A stretch of DNA of 64,000 bases from the NCBI GenBank assembly GCA_023897205.1, contig JAHWDD010000002.1:6448001-6512000 (forward strand), in the 5' to 3' direction. This document shows, one piece after another, positions 1-10,833 of this stretch (positions are counted from its first letter, which is position 1; each line of letters starts with the position of its first letter). The notes under the pieces are model-generated. The model made no database searches. It was not told where the DNA came from and worked only from the letters and a program-made list of their open reading frames with translations. The DNA is from Exophiala sp. HKRS030. Taxonomy: Eukaryota; Ascomycota; Eurotiomycetes; Chaetothyriales; Herpotrichiellaceae. The translations under genes and the position numbers were made by a program.

Positions 1-208
1 TCTTCGTGATCATTCCCGGAGCACTCCGCAAGACCTCAGAAATGTCGTTAGGAATCTCCTCCAACTACGACCGGACTGCCGAAACCTCTGGCATCGGCGG
101 ACAGATACACACGAGGAGGGATAGCCAGGTCGAACAAACTTATTATCCGTTTCAAAGGAGATCTAAATCAATCCCCGAGCAGAAGATTCGACAGAGAACA
201 ACAACACG

Positions 209-3200
209 ATGTTGTCCCAAGGCTCCAATGGTTCGGAATCAGAAGAAGAAGAAGGCGCCGAAGCCATCAAAGAACTCGCCAGACAATTCTCCCGAGGCTC
301 CAACTTCTCTGTTGACGCAAGCCCATTCGATGCAGAGCCTGGGTCTGTCCTAGATCCCAGTTCAGACTCTTTTCGCTCTCGAGCTTGGGTCAAGGCTATG
401 TTTAAACTTCAAAATGAGGATGATAGATTTCTCGCAAGAACTGCGGGTGTGGCTTTCCGTGACCTTAGTGCGTATGGTTTTGGAGCTGCAACAGATTATC
501 AGAAGTCGGTCGGCAACGTCATATTCGAAATCGTGGGAATGGCCAGGAAGCTCGCTGGTGTCGGCCAAAGACGTATCGATATCCTTCGCAACTTTGATGG
601 ACTGGTCTTGCCAGGAGAAATGCTTGTCGTCCTTGGTCCTCCCGGGTCTGGCTGTTCTACTTTCTTGAAAACAATCGCCGGTGAGACACACGGTTTCAAC
701 GTGGAAGAAGGATCATACATCAATTACCAGGGTATCAGTTATAGCGACATGCACAAACACTTCCGAGGCGAAGCAATCTATACGGCCGAGCAAGATGTAC
801 ACTTCCCTCAATTAACGGTCGCCGAAACCCTCTACTTCGCCGCCCGTGCGAGAGCTCCCAGGTTCCTTCCTGCAAAGGTTTCCAAAGATACATATGCCTC
901 GCATATGAGAGATGTGATTATGGCTACTTTGGGTATTCGACACACATTCAATACAAGAGTCGGAAATGACTTTATAAGAGGTGTCAGTGGTGGCGAGCGA
1001 AAACGAGTCAGTATCGCCGAGGCAATGTTGAACCAATCTCCCCTACAGTGTTGGGACAATAGTACTCGTGGCTTGGACAGTGCCAATGCCATTGAGTTTT
1101 GCAAAAGCCTTCGCGTGTCAACAGATATCCTCAACTCCACAGCGGCAGTCGCCATTTACCAGGCTCCTCAGAGTGCATACGATATTTTCGACAAGGCTAT
1201 TGTATTGTATGAGGGAAGACAAATTTACTTTGGCAAGAAAGAAGAAGCCAGAGCATATTTCGTCAACATGGGCTTTCACTGCCCGGATCGCCAGACCACA
1301 GCCGATTTCCTCACTTCGATGACCAGCCCTGATGAGCGTATCGTACGTGAGGGCTTCGAAAATAAAGTACCTCGGACTCCTGATGAATTTGCTCGGATGT
1401 GGAAGGACAGCCCAGAGCGAGCCCAGCTACTCAAAGACATTGAAGAATTCGATCGACAGCACCCCATTGGTGGGCCAGACCTAGAGAGGTTCAAGGAATC
1501 ACGACGTCTCCAACAAGCCAAACGTCAACGCGTCAGTTCGCCCTACACACTCTCTTACAACCAGCAAGTGCGACTTTGCCTCTGGCGAGGTTTCAGAAGA
1601 CTCTTTGCCGACCCGAGTATTACCTTTGTACAACTTTTCTTCAACACTATTCTCGCTCTTATCATCAGCTCTCTCTTCTACAATCTCGATTCTACGACTG
1701 GCTCGTTTTATTCTCGGGAGCTTTACTCTTCTTCGCTATCCTTATGAGTGCTTTTGCCAGTGCTTTGGAAATTCTGACCTTGTACGCTCAACGTCCCATT
1801 GTCGAGAAGCATCAACGTTATGCTCTCTACCATCCCTCAGCTGAAGCGTTGGCTTCTATGCTGACGGATATGCCTTACAAGGTTCTGAACGCCATTGTTT
1901 TCAATCTCACGCTCTACTTCATGACCAATTTGAGAAGGGAACCAGGGGCTTTCTTCTTCTTCCTGCTGATAGCATTTTTCCTGACCTTGGTCATGAGCAT
2001 GCTCTTCCGCACCATCGCCTCAGTTTCAAGAACGTTGAGTCAGGCACTTGCACCTGCATCCATTCTCATGCTAGCCATTGTTATCTACACTGGATTCGCT
2101 ATCCCTGTGAACTATATGTTAGGTTGGGCACGGTGGATCAACTATCTAGATCCTGTCGCTTACGGCTTCGAGGCATTGATGATCAACGAATTCTCTGGAC
2201 AAAACTACCCATGCTCGGTTTACGTTCCTAGTGGTCCCGCTTATGAGGGCGTTCCAGACTTGTCGCGAGTCTGTGCTAGTACTGGGTCACGGCCTGGTCT
2301 TCCCTTCGTCAACGGCGATGAATATCTTGCTACTACCTACCAATACGAAGCTGGTCACAAGTGGAGAAACTTTGGCATTCTGATTGCATTCCTGATTGGA
2401 TTACTCTTCACCTATCTTGTTTCTGCAGAGTTTGTCACTTCAAAGAAGTCAAAGGGCGAGGTCCTGGTCTTCCGTCGTGGCCACAAGCCTGCCTCCCTCA
2501 AGGAACTTCCCGAGGATACTGAAAGTGGTGCCATGAGATCTGCTGTCAAAGCTGAAAAGAATCGCGATTTGCAGCCTATATCGAGCATTATTCAGAGACA
2601 GACTGCGATCTTCCAGTGGAAAGACGTTTGCTACGATATCAAGGTCAAGGGTGGTGAGCGAAGACTGCTAGACCACGTCAATGGTTGGGTGAAACCAGGT
2701 ACGCTTACGGCACTTATGGGTGTTTCTGGTGCTGGTAAAACCACTCTACTTGATGTCCTTGCTACTCGTGTGACCATGGGTGTCATCTCCGGCGAAATGT
2801 TAGTCGATGGCAAACAGCGAGACGAGTCTTTTCAGCGAAAGACTGGTTACGTTCAGCAACAGGACCTCCATTTAGAGACGTCTACGGTCCGCGAGGCAAT
2901 GAACTTTAGTGCTCTTCTTCGTCAACCGGCTCATGTTCCTCGGCAGGAGAAATTGGCATACGTTGAGGAGGTTATTAAGCTACTTGAAATGAGTGAATAT
3001 GCTGATGCTGTTGTTGGTGTTCCTGGTGAAGGTTTGAATGTGGAACAGAGAAAGCGACTTACAATTGGTGTGGAACTTGCGGCCAGGCCACAGCTATTGT
3101 TGTTCCTTGACGAGCCTACCTCAGGTCTTGACTCGCAAACTTCCTGGTCTATTCTCGACCTCTTGGAGAAACTCAAGAACAATGGACAGGCCATCCTCTG

Positions 3201-4804
3201 CACTATTCACCAACCGTCGGCTATGCTCTTCCAACGCTTTGATCGTCTACTATTCCTCGCCAGTGGAGGTAAAACAGTCTACTTTGGACCTGTCGGAGAA
3301 TCGTCTCACGTCTTAACTAGCTACTTCGAGCGTAATGGTGGTCACCCATGTCCTCCAGAAGCTAACCCGGCAGAATGGATGTTGGAGGTTATTGGTGCGG
3401 CACCAGGATCTCATACAGATATCGACTGGGTTGAAACATGGCGCAATTCACCAGAATATCAAGAGGTACAATCTGAGCTTGATCAGATGAAGCGTGAGCG
3501 TTGCAACCTTGAGCGAGCTACCTCTCACCGAGGGGACAAAGCCAGTTATCGCGAATTTGCTGCGCCATTCTGGAGTCAGCTTGTCGAGACGCAGAAGCGT
3601 ATCTTCCAACAGTATTGGCGCACACCTTCTTACATCTACAGCAAGCTTCTGCTCATTGTCTTTTCGGTAAGTCCGCGTCTACATTTACCTTCCATGTTCA
3701 CAACAAGCTAACAGAAATTCTCAGGGCATGTTTATCGGCTTCTCGTTCTTCAAGACTCGCAACACCCAGCAAGGTCTTCAAAACCAAATGTTCGGTATTT
3801 TCATGTTGATGACCATCTTCGGTCAGTTGGTTCAACAAATCATGCCTCTCTTCGTCACTCAACGATCGCTCTACGAGGTTCGTGAGCGTCCATCAAAGAC
3901 CTACTCTTGGAGAGCTTTCATGTTGAGCAACATCATCGCTGAAATTCCTTGGTCAGCCTTTGGTGCTTTGCTTCTCTACCTTGTATGGTATTATCCAATC
4001 GGACTCTACAACAATGCCGAACCGACAGACGCAGTGCACGAACGTGGAGCCTTGATGTTCCTTTACATCTTATCCTTCATGCTCTTCACGTCAACTTTTG
4101 CCCACATGGCAATTGCCGCCATCGATACAGCCGAGGCTGGTGGTAACATTGCCAATCTGGCCTTTTCGTTGTGCTTGGTTTTCTGCGGTGTTTTGGTTTC
4201 ACCAGATGCCATGCCAGGATTCTGGATCTTCATGTACCGAGTCTCACCGTTCACATACCTCATAGACGGTATGCTATCTACCGCTGTCTCAGGCACTTCA
4301 GTCATATGCGCCGACAATGAATACCTTCACTTCAATCCTGGAACTGCAGGTCAGACTTGCGGCGAATACTTACAGGACTACGTCTCAGTTGCAGGAGGCT
4401 ATATTCTCGACAGCAACGCCACCGAAGATTGTTCGTACTGCCAAATCGCAGAAACGAATGACTTTTTGGCATCTATCAACGGGCATCCACAATACATGTG
4501 GCGAAACTGGGGTATACTATGGGCATTCATCATCTTCAACATCTTTGGCGCCATCTTCTTCTACTGGCTCGGGAGAGTCCCCAAGAACAGGGGTGAAGGC
4601 AAAAAGGAGACTGGTACTCCTGATGCAAGCAAAGAAGGTAGCATCATGGAACCCCCTGTTCAAGAAGAGAAAGATCGTGACCTTGAAGCTGCTGTGAATG
4701 AGAGTGAGGCATCTACTGCACGAGCCTCGTTACGTCATGGCACTCCTGGTTCAGATTCGATCAACGAGAACCGTGAGAAGAAAGAGGATGAAGTCGTTCG
4801 ATGA
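209..4804 (+). CDS. PDR-type (ABC-G) full-length ABC transporter, one apparent frameshift
   Basis: Plasma-membrane ATP-driven efflux pump of the pleiotropic drug resistance family, in NBD-TMD-NBD-TMD order, about 1512 aa, the usual length. NBD1 has the fungal PDR variant Walker [10 protein letters not shown] (about residues 143-151, Cys in place of Lys) and signature VSGGERKR (about 258). NBD2 has canonical Walker [10 protein letters not shown] (about 838-846), a degenerate signature LNVEQRKRL and Walker [15 protein letters not shown] phase-0 intron lies at 3667-3724 (GTAAGT, branch GCTAAC, CAG). At the GGG of 1716-1718 the frame changes: upstream reads to FYSR, and the collinear continuation GALLFFAIL is one frame over, so one base (GGGG) seems to be missing. 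No intron fits there because no residues are lost. Start ATG at 209 follows a stop-rich leader. Substrate is unknown; azoles and other xenobiotics are typical for the family. Confidence 0.93.
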
Positions 4805-5558
4805 TCTCCTATCATTCTCTTTTCCGACCGATGCGTCATGCATTTCATTTTCTTATGTTTTCATCAAATCAATGTTTGCGACTTAATATAGATACATTTG
4901 GGATAGATTTGGCTCCAACAAGCAGGCAGCTTGACTTCTGTTAATACTTTCATCAACATGAGAAAAGATATCTCAATTTCTTGTACACCAAACAAATTCA
5001 ATTTGAGCCACATAAGGGTTTGGGAACGGGTTACTCAGCGAGCACTATAAGCAGGGGGACAGTTGTATTTAATATGAGAAGCAATTAGATGCAAATCATA
5101 GACAAATTGGAAAAAGTTCTCTTGACGACTTGCTTTGCTTACCCTTTGACCGTTGTCAACGGTGGAAATAGAAAGGTTCGCATGATGTGAAGATTTCAAG
5201 CCAGAGGATGTTTAGCATCATTCTCGAAACTTTATGCTGTAGATCATATCAAATGACCATTTGAGATAGCAGGTGTGAAGTTGACAAATGTTCTCGATAG
5301 TAAGTGGAAGGTGAGAGTGGTGGTATTCAGCCTTGGCGCTGCCGGCCAAAATGGACAACACATCGAGTCGTCCTCGTTCGCTCTTCTCTCTTGCCCTGTT
5401 GGCTGCAACCTGAAGCGCTGACCAGAGCGTCCGCCAGGATGTGGAGTCACGATCCAGTATGTTTCATTAAATCTACCTCTGGTGTCACATCGGATAACAG
5501 TGATCCTGCTCTTGTCTGTTTTTGACGGCAGTGTTGAAGACCATAATGATGCCCTCCT
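4805..5558. other. Intergenic region between ABC transporter and HET pseudogene
   Basis: No supportable coding sequence. It holds the 3' flank of the transporter and the 5' flank of the HET gene. Short open frames on both strands here have no recognisable protein features. Confidence 0.6.
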
Positions 5559-8137
5559 ATGATGGATCATATCCCATTGCCACAGGCTCCAGCACTCAAC
5601 CATATCGAGATCCCTCTCTACGAAAGAACTGATGCCCCTTATCGATATTCTCAACCGTGGTTTTCCTACCCGGCTAGGTGCGGCTTCGACGATATCGCGA
5701 AGCAAAGGTTTTATGACCTGCATGAATACCCTCAAGACTTGAGGAGCAATCTCGTTGCATTCGTCCAGTCATGGCTGTTTTTTGGTGTCTTGGAAGAATT
5801 TCTTGGAATTAAACAAGATCCTACCGAATGGGTCGATACTACAGAGGAAGGTCAACGAGTTGTTCGCGTTTCACAGCTATGCGAAAAGCTCGACGCATGG
5901 CGGACCAAGATCACGCAACTCGATGGGGACCAGCAGCTCGAAGTCCGGACCGGAATTGACCAGATTTTGCGTCACATGCATTTTATGCATTCCGACCTCG
6001 GCGAAACCACTGCAGACCTTATTCAGGCTGTACAGGCTGGTACCGGCGCCTACCATTCAGATCTCCTCCCCGATGAACTCAATCTTTCGCTTGATGTTCT
6101 TCACCACACACTGTCTCTGGCACGCAATTTCGTGTTCCAAGACGTCCCTCTCTCAACATCGGTCTACAGCAAATCGAGGCTCGTGTATGTTCAACTTTTA
6201 CAGAATGGATGGGATGGTGTCCAAGCGAGGTATCACGCCTAAACCAAGATTGCTCCGTGATCAGCAGGTACTTTTCCTCCAGACTCGGCATTCAAGGATC
6301 GGCTACCATCCATTCCGATTGCTCACACTGGCAATGTGAAGCATGGCAAGTCGACCAATCAAATTACCAAACAAAGCATGTTAAGACACCGTGCGACTGC
6401 GCGTTTGGAGGAATGCCCACCGAAAGGATTGCCCAGATTATTCGGACTGGCAAAATCCCATGTCTACGCCTTGATAGCCACGGAAACGCGCTAGAATTGG
6501 TCCCAATCGATCCGAGTGCGCCAATCCGCTTCACTGCTCTTTCGCATGTTTGGGCTGATGGGCTAGGTAACCATGTCGCAAATGCCTTGCCCCATTGCCA
6601 ACTTCGGCAGATTCAAGAACGAGTTAATGTGATAGCAAATCTAGAGAGGAATCATCTTGCTTCCCATGATAATCATCCATTCTGGATGGATACTTTATGC
6701 ATTCCAGTTGGGAACAATTTCGAAGCCGAACGAAATACCGCGATTATTGAGATGAGAACCATTTACAGAATTTCTGGAACCGTGCTCGTTTTGAACAATG
6801 AACTGAATAGAATCTCTGTTGATCGCAGCCCTTGGGAACTGTGTGCCCGCATCTCGCGGACTACCTGGTTTCGACGTCTTTGGACATTACACGAGGGGGT
6901 TTTGGCAAACAAGACAGTCTTTCAGCTTCAAGACGGCGCCGTCGATCTTTCGGAGCTTCGGTCGATAGTCAAAGGGTGGGAAGACTCGTCCAAGTTTCAA
7001 GATCTGCTATGCCGACTAATATTTCTAGAAGCTTGTCAACCATACTCTAAGCTACTTTTGTTCAAGAGCAAATCGGTCTCTAGCCGGATCCAAGATATCT
7101 GGACGGCTGTTCAGTGACGCAATACGAGCTACCAAGAGGACGAAACGATATGTCTCGCCAACATGCTTGATCTTGATCTCTCTTCAATCCTTACAGTTAG
7201 CCGATATGATAGAGAGGCGAAGATCAAACGAATGAAAGCGTTCATCCTTCTCCAGAAGCAGTTTCCTCAGGGTTCTATCTTCCGAAGTGATTATACCGAT
7301 CTAATGAGACCATCTACAAAAGCTCTCATTGGACTAGAGTGGGCTCCCCAGTCATTCGTCTTTCGCACGAAGATGCCGATTCTTGAACAATCTGACACCC
7401 ACCTTGCTTTGGCTGACGAGCTTGGGTTTCATGTATCACTAGTCGCTCTCATCCCGGACCTAGGGTGGGATGCCTTCACTCAGGCGGAAAAGAACTCAAC
7501 AGAGTTGGGAGACTTCTGCCGGGCGTTCTTCACGGTGCCATTGGAATGGGATTATTTCTACTTTGTGGGCTGGCACATGGAACGTGGACGGTGGGATCTT
7601 GTCGACTCATTACGCAGCGAGAGCTTTCCTGCTCTCATCTTAGAGCAAGACGTTACCTTGGTGACAGACGAAACCTCTGGCAGAGACGATAGCATTGATC
7701 GCAATGGCAGTTCCTCCATGACTCGCATGTTCGACAACGACCTGATCGCGGAGGAAGCCCGAGAGGAAGTGCTGCGGGAGATGATGATGGAGGCCAGGGG
7801 AGAGATGGTTGAAGAAGATTATGCGCCCTACGACCGTCGAATCTTCTCGGCATCGACTTCTGCAATCATTGTTGCAGCTAGTGTCATGGAAGCAACCCAC
7901 GATAGTAATCATATGACAGGCTCGTTCCAACACAACCATCCCCGAGCCAAGAGTTTGAAACCAAACGCCGCAGTCGAGTATAAGGCACGGATCATCCAGC
8001 ACGTTGAAGTCGACAAAGAAATGTTCTCGACGTATACTCGATCGGCGTGCTCGCAGGTGGGAGGAAGCGATGAATCTACAAACATGATTAATTCATGTGA
8101 GAAATGGTTTGATAAGGTGCGATGGTGTATTCAATAA
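5559..8137 (+). pseudogene. HET-domain protein (heterokaryon incompatibility type), broken
   Basis: HET proteins are fungal allorecognition factors that can trigger cell death after fusion with an incompatible strain. Three collinear segments together resemble a large HET protein: 5559 to about 6210 (N-terminal region with LVAFVQSWLFFG), then WCPSEVSRL and the HET core (TALSHVWADG near 6530, FWMDTLCIP near 6685, WFRRLWTLHEG near 6866), then a C-terminal region from 7118 to 8137. The first join needs a frame change at about 6203-6217, where GGATG is repeated in tandem; a 5-bp duplication or a one-base deletion would both explain it. The second break is a TGA at 7115-7117 in an otherwise continuous frame: the same frame resumes with the family-like stretch EDETICLANMLDLD. 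The nonsense codon makes this a likely true pseudogene. Start ATG at 5559 (second ATG at 5562) gives the family-like opening DHIPLP. Confidence 0.85.
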
Positions 8138-9404
8138 GTTGACGTTGGTAGATGGGATCGCATGGGCACAGCTAGACCTTTATGGGAATGGACGATTGAT
8201 CGTCTACTTCGTAGAAGGGTCTCCGCCGAGGTCGGGTAAGGCTTCGTGAATGATGGCATTGTGTAGAAGGTGGATAAGTGCAAGAGGCATATATATATAT
8301 AGCGAAAGTAGACTTGTGTGCCACAGTTAAATCCTTCTAATGTCTTTCGCTTGATTACCTCCATTAAGCAGCCACCGAGTCGTTAGCCCGCTGACTTAGC
8401 TTACATAAGGCCGCATCAAGGGACGTTGCAAGCTTGCAACACGATCATACGATGCATAGTCGCAGCAGCACGACATTTCCCACCCAATCGTATCGCTTGT
8501 CACTTTCTCCCCTTCCAACACCCCATGTTGAGCCCTAGGAATCCCCTCATTCCATTTTCCCTTGTCCCTACACTAAACGGGCCACCAAAACGGCGAGTTT
8601 CACAAGGCCAGGCGACGTTGGCCCAGAACAAACGTAGCAAGGCCATCCTAATATGGAAGAAGGCTCGCCCGCTAAGAAAACAAACTAAATAAATACGTGA
8701 GTCACTAGTCGTGTGATCCTATCTGTGGTTGACGTGCTCTGTGGCCCTTGAACCCTCCGAACGACAACGTATGTTTAGAAAATCGGGACGCCAGCATTGC
8801 TGCATCTCAAAAGTCCAGTCCACTCCGGCTTGATTTTTGGTGTTCTAGCCTCCATACACCACATCATACGCGGCACCTGCACGGCATATATCAGACAAAA
8901 CCTGTCTATCTGGTATCTATTTCGCAGAAGACTTGAGCTGCGTCGTTTGACCCTTCCCACTGCCCGTGACTTGAGCTGAACAGCAAATCGAATCATCGTG
9001 TCGCAATTTCAGAAATACTGGCACGTTCTGAGAGAAGCAGTGGCCCCACATTTGTCGTTGTGAATACAAGATCACGGTTTACCAGCAAAAGCTTGTGGCC
9101 CACATCTATCCTCATCGTCACGAGAGAAGTGAGGTGAAGTGAAGTGGAGACAATCGCATCCACTACTCTACCACGAAGCGTGAGCTGGTCTTTCGCAAAC
9201 GGGGCGGTTGAGAAAGAAAGGTCATCATCTTCTGACGCCAGAAACAGAAGTCTTTTAGTCGCAAGTTGGAAACTTTTGGCAACCTTGGGCTAAACGTCAA
9301 GTCACACCACCAACACCACCAACACCACCACCATTAAATATCAACGCCACGCCCAAAGCAACCTCAATCACTTACAACACACAACACCCAATTCAACACC
9401 CACC
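8138..9404. other. Intergenic region upstream of SDR gene
   Basis: About 1.3 kb with no supportable gene. The last 100 bases are the probable SDR promoter and leader: a CACCACCAA-type repeat at about 9304-9332, then a CA-rich stretch up to the ATG at 9405. Confidence 0.55.
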
Positions 9405-10451
9405 ATGGTATCCTACTCAGACATCCAACTGAACAACACGAGCCTGCTCTCCTCAAGCGGCAGCGGGCCTGGGCCAACGGTCGCGATCGTCGGCGGGACC
9501 AGCGGGATCGGACACGAGGCATTCCTCGCCGTGCTGAAACACACACCGTCGCCGACAATCTACCTAGTCGGCCGGTCCGAACCCCGCCTACACGAGCAGA
9601 TCAAAGCCGCCAGCCCACTCAACCCGACTGCGCGGATCATCCCTATCGTCGCGGGCGATCTGACACTTGTCCGGGACGCGCAGGCGGCCGCCTCCTCGAT
9701 CGCAGCACTGGAGTCATCGCATCTGGACCTCCTGCTCCTGTCACCAGGGTATTTCAGCTTCGCGACAAAACCGAACTGGACCAGCGAAGGACTCGACAAA
9801 GTCACTGCGATCCGGTACCACGCACGGCTACGCTTCGTGCTTACCCTCCTCCCACTGCTGCGCGCCGCGCCGTCGCCACGCATCGTGTCCGTCCTCGCCG
9901 GCGGGAAGGAAGGCGCGCTGGACCTGGCCGACCTGTCGTTCAAACAGCGGTACGGGCCGATTCTGGCCGCGGGCGCGAGCGCCAGCCTGACGACGCTGGC
10001 GTTCGAGGCGTTGGCGGCGAAGCCGGAAAATGCCAACGTCGTCTTTGTGCACTTGTACCCCGGCGGCGTGGCGACCGGGTTGAAGGCGCTTGAGGGCCCC
10101 GCCGTGCTGAGGTTCTTGTTCAATCATACCGCCAAGTGGTGGTTGCGCTGGTTCGGGCGCAGTCCTGAGGAGGCTGGCGCGAGGGTTTTGTTTGCCGCGA
10201 CAAATGGCAGGTTCCGAAGGGTGCTGGATGAGGATGGCATTGGCCTTGGGGTTGGGGTTGGGGTTGGAGTCCAGGGGACCTTGATTGAGAAAGGCAGTGA
10301 TGGAAGAAAAGGCAGTGGTGTGTATCTCGTCCAGGCGGATTCCAGTGTTGTTGTGGGGAACAAGAAGTTGAGTGACCTGAGGGCGAGGGATGGCCAGAGT
10401 AAGGTTTTGGAGTATACGGAGGCTGAGTTTGAGAGGATTGAGAAGTTGTGA
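9405..10451 (+). CDS. Short-chain dehydrogenase/reductase family protein
   Basis: Intronless, 348 aa. The Rossmann nucleotide-binding motif GGTSGIG lies at about residues 29-35, followed by YLVGRS and, further on, LLLLSPG (the NNAG-like position). RIVSVLAGG supplies a Ser near the expected catalytic position, and VHLYPGGVATG matches the region after the active site in fungal SDRs. The classical YxxxK pair is not visible; the one Tyr nearby (QRYGPIL) has no Lys four positions on, so catalysis may be non-classical. The C-terminal third has a GVGVGVGV low-complexity run. The gene is clearly richer in G/C-ending codons than its neighbours. Start ATG at 9405 lies in a good CACC context. Substrate cannot be inferred. 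Confidence 0.85.
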   Translation: MVSYSDIQLNNTSLLSSSGSGPGPTVAIVGGTSGIGHEAFLAVLKHTPSPTIYLVGRSEPRLHEQIKAASPLNPTARIIPIVAGDLTLVRDAQAAASSIAALESSHLDLLLLSPGYFSFATKPNWTSEGLDKVTAIRYHARLRFVLTLLPLLRAAPSPRIVSVLAGGKEGALDLADLSFKQRYGPILAAGASASLTTLAFEALAAKPENANVVFVHLYPGGVATGLKALEGPAVLRFLFNHTAKWWLRWFGRSPEEAGARVLFAATNGRFRRVLDEDGIGLGVGVGVGVQGTLIEKGSDGRKGSGVYLVQADSSVVVGNKKLSDLRARDGQSKVLEYTEAEFERIEKL

Positions 10452-10833
10452 GAGAGGTGATGTCGGATGGTGTGGTTGCTTTTCTGCAGGTTGGATGGGG
10501 TTCTGGACAGGACGATATGGAAAGTCCAAATATTCATAAGGTTTGTTTCATTGATTGGGACTTATGGGAAATGCGGCTGGAATTCGTGAAATCGGCGTTG
10601 GGTTCACGACCTGCATACCTATTGCTGATTATAATATAATTACTGTTCTCTCGTCTACGTGCCAGAGCAGTGCTGCATAGCACGTATGAATGCAAGGGCC
10701 TGTGGACGAACACTGCCTGGTCTGTTGAGACAGGTGAGTTCTGCAGCAGTCTCGAATTGAATTCTAATGCAGTGTATGCGTACTATCATAATGCTAATAA
10801 CAATCTGCTGGACCCAGTCAAGTGACTGCCAGG
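10452..10833. other. Convergent intergenic region (SDR / F-box)
   Basis: The 3' flanks of two convergent genes. No coding or RNA feature was recognised. Confidence 0.5.

Noticed and set aside
7100..7165. Small intron removing the TGA in the HET gene
   Set aside because: The same frame carries family-like residues directly on both sides of the stop; candidate acceptors such as TTCAG would change the frame away from them.
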